Under the pieces are notes generated by a model. That model was not told the DNA's origin, did no database searches, and saw only the letters and a list, made by a program, of their open reading frames with translations. The position numbers were made by a program, and so were the translations under genes. From Vitellaria paradoxa (Eukaryota; Streptophyta; Magnoliopsida; Ericales; Sapotaceae), in the NCBI GenBank assembly GCA_019916065.1, contig CM034241.1, forward strand, positions 22,211,541-22,275,540: a stretch of DNA of 64,000 bases. Direction: 5' to 3'. Of this stretch, positions 46,707 to 56,986 are shown in pieces. Numbering within the stretch: the first letter of the stretch is position 1; every line of letters starts with the position of its first letter.

Positions 46707-48275
46707 ATGAATTGTTGGATTCGAGAGGAAGACGGTAGATTAAGGCGTCCTGAACCCATAGTCTTTCTTTTAGAATTTGAAAATCCTTTAAAAGAAATTC
46801 AAAACCTCAGACTTCCTATTCCACCTTTAGAAATGGCTAAAGAACGAGCTGTTGCTGCTAGACGAACTATGAGGGATATCTTACAGCAAGATAGGCATAC
46901 CCCTGAGTCTTGCATAGTTTGGCTAGAAAACTAAAGAACTTTTAATTTTAAACCTATCATGATACAATTGTTGCCTACCTTCCATGGTATGGATTCTGAA
47001 AAATCCATACGATCAGTTGACTAGGTTTAGGTACATCTGTGTCACTATTAAACATCAGGGGTGCCCCGTGGATTTAGTGTTTCTTAAGCTTTTTCCATTT
47101 TCCCTGAAAGACAAGGCTGCTAGATGGTTTGAATTCCTATCATCTAATTCTATTCGCACATGGGATGAAATACAAGCCAAATTTCTTAAGAAATTCTTTC
47201 CTCCCAATAGAACTGATGCTATACAGCATCAAATCCTAAACTTTGCTCTGCAACATAGTGAGACCTTCTATCAAAGTTGGGAGAGGTTTAAAACTCTCTT
47301 GCATTCTTATCCATACCAGGGATTTGAAGTTTGGCGTCTTGCTAGTATCTTCTATGGTTCACTGACACCACAACTAAAACAATTTGTGGAAACCATGTGC
47401 AATAGGTAGTTTTATGATAAAACTCCTGAAGAAGCTTTTGACTATTTTAAATTCTTAGCTGAAAATGCATAAACCTGGGATATCACGGGATCTCAAAGCA
47501 CTCAAACTGCTAGGGTTGCCCCAACTAGAGGTATGCACCACTTAAGTGAAAATGATGACCTCAAAGCAAAATTAGCAACACTCACTAGGGAAATTGAGAC
47601 CCTGAAATTCAAAAGGGACACACAACCTATCAAAGAACCAGTGGCAAATGTCTACTATATAGTTTGTGATAGCCAAACCTATAGGACAAACGATTGCCCT
47701 AGTATCCCTATTTGTAGAGAGATTGTGTAAGGCCAACCTTCTAGTGAACTTCCAATCCATGCCATAAATCAATACCACCAATCATAAAGAGGACAAGCTG
47801 TAGGAGGAAATCCTTATTCTGAGACTTATAATCCAGCAGTGAGGAACCACCCTAATTTTAGTTGAAGAAATAAGGAAGCTCAATTTCCACAACCTTATCA
47901 TACCCCTCAACCTCCAGTTCCTCAAGTTCCAATGCCTAATCCAGGATTGTCTCAGAATATGGGACCATCACATGCTCCATACATTCCCCCAAATAAAAGA
48001 TCCATAGAAGAAACACTTCAACAATTCATGAATACTCAGTCTTTACTTTGGGCTCAAAACAATAAAAATTTGGATGATATTAAGAGCCAGTTGACCCTTT
48101 TGACTCAAATGTTAACCACACAACCAAAAGGTCAATTTCTTGCTTAACCTCGTCCAAACCTAGTAGCCTAAGCTAAACAAGTTGAAGGATCTTCTAATAT
48201 GCCTGGGAATGTGGAACAAGTCCAAAACATCACAACACTTAGGAGTGGAAAAATTATAGATAAAACCATCCCTCC
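46707..48275 (+). pseudogene. Gag of the Athila-like element, frameshifted
   Basis: MNCWIREEDGRLRR (46707) to a stop at 46932. After a frameshift the retrotransposon gag domain follows: YICVTIKHQGCP, FPFSLKDKAARWFEFL, TWDEIQAKFLKKFFPP, ETFYQSWERFKTLLHSYPYQ (46984-47409). Then KTPEEAFDYFKFLAENA, DDLKAKLATLTREIETLKF (a possible coiled coil), a degenerate knuckle region (YYIVCDSQTYRTNDCP), and a Pro-rich to Gln-rich tail with PYIPPNKRSIEETLQQFM (47950-48150). The end carries TTLRSGKIIDKTIPPRK just before the poly(T) scar. Stops at 47407, 47470, 47728 and beyond make it inactive. Confidence 0.85.
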
Positions 48276-48326
48276 TAGGAAGGATGAATTTTTTTTTTTT
48301 TTTTTTTGGTAATTAGGAAGGATGAA
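48276..48326. mobile_element. Micro-retroposition scar at the gag-pol junction
   Basis: T19 followed by GGTAAT (48289-48313) lies between two exact 13-bp copies of TAGGAAGGATGAA (48276-48288 and 48314-48326). It has the same structure and the same T-run plus GGTA edge as the scar at 13155. Confidence 0.8.
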
Positions 48327-51300
48327 ATTAGTGAAGAGTTGAAATCTAAGTGTATGGTAAATGATAGTAAGAAGGCAGGGAAACAACCAGCTATAGTTGA
48401 GTCCACTAAAGAAGATAGAAATGAAGAAGAAGAGGGAAATGCGGAAGAAAATGAGGAGGAGCCAATGATAGTGCCTAGGGAATATGTTCCTAAAGCACTC
48501 TTTCCCCAAAGATTCTTGAAAGCTAGGAAAGAAGCTCAAGTAGCTAAATTGCTAGAGGTATTTAAACAAGTGAAAATTAATATACCTCTTCTTGATGTAA
48601 TTAAACAAATCCCTTCTTATGCTAAATTCATTAAAGAACTATGCACTATGAAAAGGGGATTGAATATGCAGGAAAAGACATTCCCCACTGAGCAGGCAAA
48701 TACTATAGTACAATGTCGTACTCCCCCCAAGTATAAGGACCCTGGATGTTTTACTATATCTTGCTATATAGGGAAGTACTATATTAGTAGAGCACTACTT
48801 GACTTAGGAGCAAGTGTGAATTTGTTTCCTTACTCAGTGTATGAACAATTAGGCTTAAGTGAAATAAAACCTACCCGTGTGACTTTGCAACTTACAGATA
48901 GATCAATTAAAGTCCCGCGATGTATAGTTGAAGATGTACTGGTGCAAGTGGAAAATTTCTACTTTCTAGTGGATTTCATAATCCTAGTTACTCAACCACT
49001 TACTAGTTTATTTGCACCTCATCAGACACCAGTGATTCTAGGATGACCATTCTTAGCAACATCAAATGCCTTAATCAATTGTAGGAATGGCTCCATGAAA
49101 ATGTCTTATGGTAATATTGAGTTTGAAACGAATATATTCCATGTTACCAAACAACCAAAAGAGATGCCTAATATATAAGAAGTGGACTTAGTTGAAACTA
49201 CAGTCTAGGATTACGTGGATCATGAATTTGTTGAGGATCCTCTAGAGAAAGCCCTTTACTTTAGTGAAGAGAAATTGAATTCCATATGACAAACCAAGAA
49301 TTAGGAACAATGGTTGATTGGTTGGAAATGTGCCCAATCATGTCAATAGGGAATTGGATACCAACCTTTGAAAGCTTAGGATTACTTTTAAATAAAGCAA
49401 AGTCCTTAGAAGTAAAAGCTCCTAATCCTAATAGAAAACCTTTACCCCATAATCTGAAATATGTTTTTCTAGGTGAGGAAGAGACCTACCCTGTAGCAGC
49501 ATTGTTAATTGAACTTTTGAAAAGTCATAAGAAAGCTCTGGATGGTCAGTTGCTAACCTAACAGGTATAAGTCTTCTCCTTTGCACACATCGTATCTATT
49601 TAGAAGAGGATGCCAAACCAATTCATCAAATGCAAAGATGACTCAATCCAAACACGAAGGAAGTAGTTAAAGCTAAAGTTCTAAAACTACTAGATGTAGG
49701 AATAATCTATTCTATCTCTGATTCTAAGTGGGTAAGTCCTACACAGGTAGTTCCTAAGAAATTAGGCGTTACAGTAGTTCAGAATGAGAATAATGAATTG
49801 GTTCCAACTCAAATACAAACTAGTTGGTGAGTATGCATTGACTATAGAAAGCTCAATGCAGTTACACAAAAAAAATCACTTTCCTCTTCCATTCTTAGAT
49901 CAAGTTTAAGAAAGAGCAGCTGGTCATGCTTATTATTGTGCCTTAGATGGCTATTCGGGTTATAACCAAATAGAGGTTGCCTTAGAGAATCAAGCTAAAA
50001 CCACTTTTACTTGTCCTTTTGGTACCTTTGCATACAAGAGAATGCCCTTTGGCCTTTGTAACACTCTTACTACCTTTCAACGCTGCATGATGAGTATCTT
50101 TTGTGAGATGGTAGAAGAAATCGTCGAGGTATTCATGGATGATTTTTCTGTTTATGGAGATTCATTTAAGCAGTGTCTAAAAAACCTTGATCTAGTGTTG
50201 ACACGATGTGAGGAAAAGAACCTAGAGCTAAATTGGGAAAAGTGCCATTTTATGGTCACCCAAGGGATTGTGTTGGGACATATAGTATCTAAAGAAGGCA
50301 TTCAAGTAGATCAAGCTAAGGTAGAACTAATTCAGAAGCTTCCAAATCCTCAATCTGTGAGAGATATTAGATCATTTTTAGAGCACGCTGGGTTTTACAG
50401 AAGGTTCATTCAATCTTTTAGTGAAATTTCAAAGCCCTTGTGTCAATTATTGATGCAAGATACCCCATTTGAATGGACTCCCTAGTGTCAAAATGCTTTT
50501 AATAAGCTTAAGGATTGTCTAACCTCAGCTCCTATTCTTCAACCTCCTGATTGGTCACTTCCTTTTGAACTTATGTGTGATGCAAGTGACCATGCCATTG
50601 GAGCTGTGTTAGGACAAAAGTGAGATAAAAAGGTGCATGTTATTTACTATGCTAGTAAAACCTTAAATGATGTGCAGAAAAATTACACGACAACTGAAAA
50701 AGAGTTGCTAGTAGTTGTCTTTGCCCTTGAGAAGTGTCGTTCTTATCGCATTGGTTCAACAGTTATAGTATTCACTGATCATTTGGCTCTTAAATAATTG
50801 TTGACCAAATAAGAGGCCAAACCAAGGTTAATTAGTTGGATTTTACTTTTGCAAAAGTTTGACCTTGAAATAAGAGACAAGAAATGTGTAGAGAATGCAG
50901 TAGCCAATCATTTGTCACGTTTACCGGTAGAAGCTTACCCCCATGATGAAACTCAAATCAATGATAGCTTCCCGGATGAACAACTATTTAACATAGAAGT
51001 AATAACGGCCTCTAACCCTCCTTGGTATGGTGATATTGCTAACTATTTAGTAACAAGATAAATTCCAAAAGAATGGAGTCATAAGGATAGAAAGAAATTC
51101 TTACGTAATGTTAGAGTTTTCTTTTGGGATGATCCCTATTTATTCAAGTATTGCCCTGACCAAGCAATTAGACGTTGCATTCCTATGTGGGAAGTTCCAA
51201 GTATACTTGAGTTTTGCCACACCCAAGCTTGTGGAGGTCATTTTTCCACAAACAAAACAGTTGCAAAAATCCTTTAATGGGGATTTTATTGGCCTTCCTT

Positions 51301-52273
51301 GTTTAAAGATGTGCCTCATTTTTGCACCACATGCAATAGATGTCAATGCTTGGGAAGTTTAACACGTAGAAACATGATGCCCCTATCCCCTATTCTTGTT
51401 TTAGAGGTTTTTGATTGTTGGGGAATGGATTTCATAGGTCCTTTTCTGATTTCACTAGGATATGAATACATCTTAGTTGGGGTTGATTATGTTTCTAAAT
51501 GGGTTGAAGCAATTGCCGCTACAAATAATGATCATAAAGTCATGCTTAAGTTCCTCCACGAGAACATATTCTCGTGTTTTGGAGTGCCTAGAGCAATTAT
51601 TAGCAATGGAGGAAAACATTTCTGCAATCGGCCTGTGCGAACATTATTACTCAAATATGGAGTGGTTCACAAAGTTGGTACCTCTTACCACCCACAGATG
51701 AGTGGCCAAGTCAAACTTGCTAATAGGGAGATAAAACAAATACTTGAGAAAATAGTTAACCCTAATCGCAAGAATTGGTCACTACGATTGGTTGACTCTC
51801 TATGGGCATATCGAACAACTTGTAAAACAACCCTAGGGATGTCACCATATAGGTTAGTTTATGGGAAGTCATGCCACTTACCTGTTGAGTTAGAACATAA
51901 GACATATTGGGCCATTAAACAATTTAACGCTAATATTGATGAGGCCGAGCTTTATCGTAAACTCTAGATTACAGAAATGGAGGAATTAAGAAATGATGCG
52001 TATAAGAATGCTAGAATTTACAAGGAAAAGATGAAGAAAGTACACGACCATCATATTTCGAGATGTTCTTTTCATGAGGGTCAAAAAGTACTTCTTTATC
52101 GATCACGACTTCATTTGTTTCCTGGCAAATTGCAATCTAAGTGGTCTAGCCCATTTATTGTGAAACGTGTTTCTGAACATAGAGCGATTGAAATAGAAAA
52201 TCCAAAAAAAAGGAATAGGTTCAAAGTTAATGGGCATAGACTTAAACCTTATCTAGACAACTTTGTTGTTTGA
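48327..52273 (+). pseudogene. Pol of the Athila-like element (protease, RT, RNase H, integrase), broken
   Basis: Linker and protease: 48306-49046 open frame with FLKARKEAQVAKLLEVFKQV and the active-site motif LLDLGASVNLFPYSVY (about 48797-48843). RT: VDYRKLNAVT-type segment near 49840, YCALDGYSGYNQIEV, TFTCPFGTFAYKRMPFGLCN, and FMDDFSVYG at 50132 (the YMDD box with F). RNase [49 protein letters not shown]. Integrase: a His-His/Cys-Cys region ([18 protein letters not shown]), DFIGPF, then IISNGGKHF where the second catalytic Asp is Asn (51605-51607), and the Glu in NREIKQILE. It ends [17 protein letters not shown]. At least eight stops or frameshifts. Confidence 0.9.
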
Positions 52274-52448
52274 TTGAAACATGGTCCTCCACCTTATGAG
52301 TAATCCGGGATTAAAATGTTGTCGTAATTGTACCATAGTTAGGGTTAGGATATGTTTTGATCTTTGCCTTGGTTTAGGATTTTGATTTTGAGTTTAGGTA
52401 CTCTTTGGTTTTTCAAAGCAAAACAAAAACAATTTTAAAGTATCTAAT

Positions 52449-52487
52449 TCAGGCCCGGACCCCCAGGCCAAATAGTCCGGACCACAG
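52449..52487. promoter_or_regulatory. Paired GGTCC dyad, ORF3 leader, copy 1
   Basis: Cores GGCCCGGACC (52452-52461) and AGTCCGGACC (52474-52483), starts 22 bp apart. The right arm ends in ACAG as in the other copies; the left CTGT is changed to TTCA. Confidence 0.5.
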
Positions 52488-52523
52488 TGTGCATGTTGAG
52501 AAGAAATCGTGGAAGAGACCATT

Positions 52524-52561
52524 CTGTGGTCCGGACCGTCCACAAGTGGTCCAGACCCTGC
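52524..52561. promoter_or_regulatory. Paired GGTCC dyad, ORF3 leader, copy 2
   Basis: Left arm CTGTGGTCCGGACC (52524-52537) is perfect. Right core GGTCCAGACC (52548-52557), starts 20 bp apart. About 10 bp upstream of a TATA-like GGTTAAAAGG. Confidence 0.6.
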
Positions 52562-52727
52562 AACTCGGTTAAAAGGCTATTCGGCCACTTGAAACCTAAA
52601 TTTCTCTCATTCAATTCCATTCTCTCTCAATCTCTCTCAACATATTTGTGAAACCTTTCAAGATTAGGCCTTCCCGACATTCGTTGAGCAACATTCCACT
52701 CAAATTTTGTCATCTAAGCAACTCAAG

Positions 52728-53213
52728 GTAAGATTCTTCTCTACTTTGAGCCCTAGGTTGCTCTTTCTCATTTCTCTTTGAACTCGAGCTTAATAGTCTC
52801 AAGGGTTCCTAATTTCTTGCATGTTTGAACCTTATTTTGGATTTCAAACAGTGGGTAGAAGGAAATTACTCATTTTGAATGAATTTCTTCACACCCCATC
52901 ATCTTCTTTACCGTAGGTCACAATTTGGGTCTGAGGGTTCATCAAACCCCAAGGCTTTGGCTTGTCTTTGCTTTGTAAAATTTTCAAAAGTCTTCTTTTG
53001 CAATTAGTATTGAGAATTTCTTGTTCAATTTGTTGTTTTGTGCAAAGGGACCCATCTATGGTGGATGTTGTATGGCCACTTGGCCTGTCTATATTAAACA
53101 CATTCACCTTAGTTTCAATTTACATTTCTATCAATAGAATTGGGCCACTGAACTTGTGTGGACATAGGGGCTGCATGATTGATTAATTCAATATTCCCTT
53201 TGTATTTTTGTAG
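52728..53213 (+). other. Candidate intron in front of ORF3
   Basis: Donor CTCAAG|GTAAGA at 52727/52728 and acceptor TATTTTTGTAG|CTACC at 53213/53214 enclose 486 AT-rich noncoding bases. The ORF3 ATG follows six bases into the next exon in the context CTACCATGGC. Splicing is a prediction only. Confidence 0.45.
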
Positions 53214-53218
53214 CTACC

Positions 53219-54318
53219 ATGGCCCCACGAGTCAAGAAAACAGCAAATAAACAACTAGGGTCTATCTCTTTTGACAGAACTAGATTCAGGGAGGAAGATG
53301 CCAAGAACAAATATGATGAGACTTGGGGACATAACCTGCGGTAATTGAATGTTTTTGGCAAATAGACCAATTTCGGTGTGAAGAGTTTATGTTAGAGCAG
53401 AACTTTGAGGGGCGATAATGGCTCCACATTGCTAGATTTCACGCTTATTGCATAATTGATTTAGTTAATGAGTTCTTTGCCAACTTTAGAAAATGGTCCA
53501 TCATAAGGAGAAAGGGTAGAGAAAGACTCATTAGCTGGGTCTGGGGGGTTGAGATTACACTTACACTTGAAGATTTTGCCCAAGTATTTTAGTTACCTCA
53601 AGTACAAAACCCAGAATTCACCTACCCTGCTGAGGGCACCCCACCATTCCCTATTGTGGTTTCAGAAGTTCTATTAGAAGATAAAGAATGGACTGGGGAA
53701 TATAGAAAGCCAGTGTCAGTACTAAAAGATAAATATTGGGCACTTCATGTGTTTTCATGCACAAATATGTTGCCGCAAAACAAGAACTCAGATTGTACTC
53801 CCCTTAGAGCTTGGTTGATTTATGCCATTGGAACGGGGATGATTATTGATTTGCCCTCATATATTTGGCACCAAGTGGCTTATACCTGTGAGCATCTTGG
53901 AGCCTTAGCTGCCTTACCCTTTGGAAGAGCTCTTACAGAGATATTTAGAAGAAAGAGAGCCCACATCACAGATGACATGCCTATAGCCTCAGGATTGCAG
54001 CATTTTAACATCACATCTTATGTCAAATCCTGAGGCTTAATCTCAAAGAAGAAGAGGAAGGTAGAGGAGTCAGAAGAGGAGGGTGAACGATCTCAGGCCC
54101 CAGAAGAGCCAAAGGAAGATGAAGAGGAGGTTACTAATACAGAGTTAGCTTATCAGATTGGAGCTTTGGGTGAGCGTCTTAGTCACATGGAACAGAACCA
54201 GGAAGACAATCACTAGCTCCTACTACGCATTCACCAGACCTAGCAGACTCAGGGTCACCTCTTGCAGAGCATTTTGGACTACATCAGAAAGTCTCATCCA
54301 CCTCCACCTCCTCAGTGA
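53219..54318 (+). pseudogene. ORF3 of the Athila-like element (plant-transposon protein domain), broken
   Basis: Begins MAPRVKKTANKQLGSISFDR, then TRFREEDAKNKYDETW, the usual start of the large Athila-type ORF lying between pol and the 3' LTR (the putative plant transposon protein family). After stops near 53344 it goes on: LVNEFFANFRKW, GVEITLTLEDFAQVF, PPFPIVVSEVLLEDKEWTGE, WALHVFSCTNMLP, LRAWLIYAIGTGMIIDLPSY, LPFGRALTEIFRRKRA. A basic/acidic linker (KKKRKVEESEEEGE) includes a nuclear-localisation-like KKKRKV, and the end is a Pro-rich PPPPPQ at 54318. I see no signal peptide or membrane segment, so an envelope role is not supported. Function unknown. Confidence 0.75.
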
Positions 54319-54608
54319 TTGGATATTTAGTTTTTTTCTTTTTGAAAGTTCAGGAGTGAGTTTTATTGTTCCATTTGTTAATCCTAAAACTTTGTACTTA
54401 ACTTTAGTCAATTTGGATTGATGTATAACTATTTTAACTATTTTAATTTGCTATTTTTCTTAATTGCTTTTGCTTTTTATTTTATGTGTGTTATTCTTTT
54501 TAATTTCTTTCTATACGTGGGTATACTGCTATTACCTTATGTTTGGATGCATTATTAATTATGTTCTTAAGCTCTATTTTTATATTCTTTGTAAACAATA
54601 GGTACATC
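54319..54608. other. T-rich spacer between ORF3 and ORF4
   Basis: No feature recognised. The sequence is T-rich with several TTTTTAATTTC-like words. Confidence 0.35.
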
Positions 54609-55166
54609 ATGTCTAGTCCTAATACCAATAACCATAATCAGAAGGATAACATTAACACTTTAATCGGTAGAAAATATAAGTGGGAAGACACACCTTATAT
54701 GTCTAGTGAGGAGAATGACTCCAAGAGTTCTGAGGTCGATTGGGAAGTATGACCTGAGGAGTATTTTCTAGAGAGTAATTCATTACCCTTGCCACTCATT
54801 TATCCTCTACTAGTTCACATAACACCTGACCAATTACTTGAAAGGCAGTGGTGGAATGAAGTCGAGCTTGAAATCCTTTTAGAAATGGAGTGGGCTGAGA
54901 TAATTGTAGCTACTATGTTGTCTGACGCACCCTCTTACGCCACAGACACTGACACAATAATAGGATGCGAAACAAGTTACCCTTCTAATTCTTATGATAT
55001 GCCACCTCTGGAAGACATCCCTGACACTGAGAGTACTGACACTGAATCTAAGGAAAGTACTGACAGTTCCAGTGAGACGGACCAGGATGATGATTTGGGT
55101 GTTTCCTTGCAATATCTTTTTGAGTTTCACCATGCATTAGCTTCATTTAAAGACAACATGAGGTAA
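54609..55166 (+). pseudogene. ORF4 of the Athila-like element, acidic protein, one in-frame stop
   Basis: An in-frame reading of 186 codons from MSSPNTNNHNQKDN to DNMR, broken once by TGA at 54750-54752. Middle: LLERQWWNEVELEILLEMEW, which may form a short amphipathic helix. The C-terminal third is very acidic and Ser/Thr-rich (DTESTDTESKESTDSSSETD, then QDDD). I do not recognise a family. Its length and single stop, among heavily broken genes, hint that it was once a protein. It could also be the far C-terminal end of ORF3 joined by splicing. Confidence 0.4.
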
Positions 55167-55256
55167 TCTTTATCCCTTCTTTTATTATTTCTTATGCTAC
55201 TTTTATTATTTTCTTTTTATTTATGTTATCCATTTATGTCATTAGTCACCTGCACC

Positions 55257-55374
55257 TAAGTTGGGGGAGGGAGGAATCATGACAAATGCACACCACACTT
55301 TCACCTTATTTTCTTTTCACCATTGTTCCTTTTCACACATTGGGGACAATGTGCATCTTAAGTTGGGGGGGTGG
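55257..55374 (+). promoter_or_regulatory. Purine tract, hairpin, purine tract module
   Basis: CTAAGTTGGGGGAGGGAGG (about 55256-55274), then CACATTGGGGACAATGTG (55336-55353; 7-bp perfect stem with GGGA loop), then TTAAGTTGGGGGGGTGG (55358-55374). The nested element has the same three parts in the same order. Internal purine tracts can act as extra plus-strand primers in some retroelements; that role is inferred. Confidence 0.6.
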
Positions 55375-56972
55375 TCATGTGTTTTTGTTACCCATGGAAC
55401 ATTAGTGACTAGTGATACCTTAGGATTCAAACCAAGGATGGTATAATTCATGTAAACGAAAAATGATTTGATTTCAATTTTGAATGAGAAACTTAATTTA
55501 AAAATTGATTATAAAACTTTCTAATGTGTTGCAAACTTGTCACTTAAAATCGTTAAGTTGAAAATATGTCGAGGATTATAATTTATGAGATTTAGTCACT
55601 CAAATATACTAAGACATAGGTGTAGACTTAAAACCCTACATTATGTGAGCTTTTGAGCCTAATCTTTTGTTTTTGAGGGTTTTATATTAATCTCTCTATA
55701 TTCCTTTGTCTCACTTCCCTTGAATAGCTTCATTTTCATTAATTTGCTTTGGTATTAAATGCACAAGACACTATTTGTTGATTTACATGTGTAGTTAGTG
55801 CTTCTAATAAGGTGTTATTAACCTAATGAGTGATATTAGGCTCTCATTCTTATATTTGAAGGCCTGAAACTTTCCTTTGATTAGCATAACCCTTGGAGCC
55901 ATTTTGAAGCCTATAAATAAATGGAATAAGAAATAAAATTTTTCTTTCTCGTTTAGCCCCATATATGACCCTTTTTAACCTTAGATTAATAGGTAAACCA
56001 ACCCTAACATGTCTTGGGAGTTTGGTGCAATTTTATAAAGGTTAGTAAAAGGGAAATTTGTGATGGAAGTTAAGTGAAAAAAAAAAGGGGATCTATTAGC
56101 TCAAAGTTTATCATTGATCCCATTATTTTTATAAAGAAAAAGAAAGAGAAAAAAAAATATAACATATATGGGATTGGGCTTCATTGTTGGGTTCTCCAGA
56201 GATATAGAAAGGAAAAGTTGGGGGGAGGGCAATATTGCACCACACTATCCATAAACATGCATTTTTGTTTTTCCCTATCCTTCATTTGTCTAACCAATGC
56301 CCCTTTGGCCAAGTTATAACCTAAAAAAGACCTAATGAACTTTAGGTGAAAGACACTTAGAAGGGCATTAATTTATTTCATGTGATTGATGGTAGTTGTC
56401 TCGTAAAGCATTAATACATTCCTTTTATGAAGCTATACCACACTATGTTTAAATTCTTTTAGTCATTTTTGATTGGGTTCATTACACTTACTTGATATTG
56501 CAATCTTGCATGAACCATGAGAGTAACCCTTCTTGAGTGACTTTATTCTAATTGAGTGAATAACCTGGTGAGATTTGAAGTCAAAACCACAGTCTTTTGA
56601 GTGCGTTTGATGACTATTTTGATTGAATAATATGAATTGACATGTTGAAGATGAAATGATTGAAAAGTAGCTAAGTAAATACACATTGGGGGGTTTTATA
56701 TGACATTTGAAAATTTTGTTACTTAATTCATATTGAACTTAAATCAAGAGTTGTTGAACTGATGTTTACCATCCATTGGAGTAGTTTTAGGAATTTTGTG
56801 GGTAGATTCACTACAAACCCTCACAAGACTTTACTCGTCCACTAGGGGAACCTAGGGGTTTAAAGGGCTTGCTGCACGTAGCTAAGTGTAGCCGTGTTTC
56901 CAACGAAAAGAAAAATAGGATGGTAGTTGCATTTCATTTTAATAAAGGACATTGCTAGGGACTAGCAACGCT

Positions 56973-56986
56973 TAAGTTGGGGGGTG
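56973..56986 (+). promoter_or_regulatory. Terminal polypurine tract of the Athila-like element
   Basis: TAAGTTGGGGGGTG immediately before the LTR start TGATTACACTT. Confidence 0.82.

Larger units (their letters stand above)
52274..52727 (+). promoter_or_regulatory. Leader-like region before ORF3, with two GGTCC dyads
   Basis: Noncoding after pol. It holds two paired GGTCC boxes (52449-52487 and 52524-52561), a TATA-like GGTTAAAAGGCTATT at about 52567, then a CT-rich leader (TTTCTCTCATTC, repeated TCTCTCTCAA) ending in a splice-donor-like AAG|GTAAGA. The layout resembles a promoter and 5' leader placed inside the element for ORF3 (inference). Confidence 0.45.
55167..56986 (+). other. Noncoding 3' internal region of the Athila-like element
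   Basis: 1.8 kb without genes. It contains two purine tracts and a hairpin (55257-55374). Its last 300 bases are colinear with the nested element's end at 40550-40800, and it ends in the terminal purine tract AAGTTGGGGGGTG (56974-56986). Confidence 0.7.

Noticed and set aside
53219..54318. Envelope-like gene
   Set aside because: Despite its position after pol I see no signal peptide, membrane segment or cleavage site; it matches the Athila-type plant transposon protein instead.
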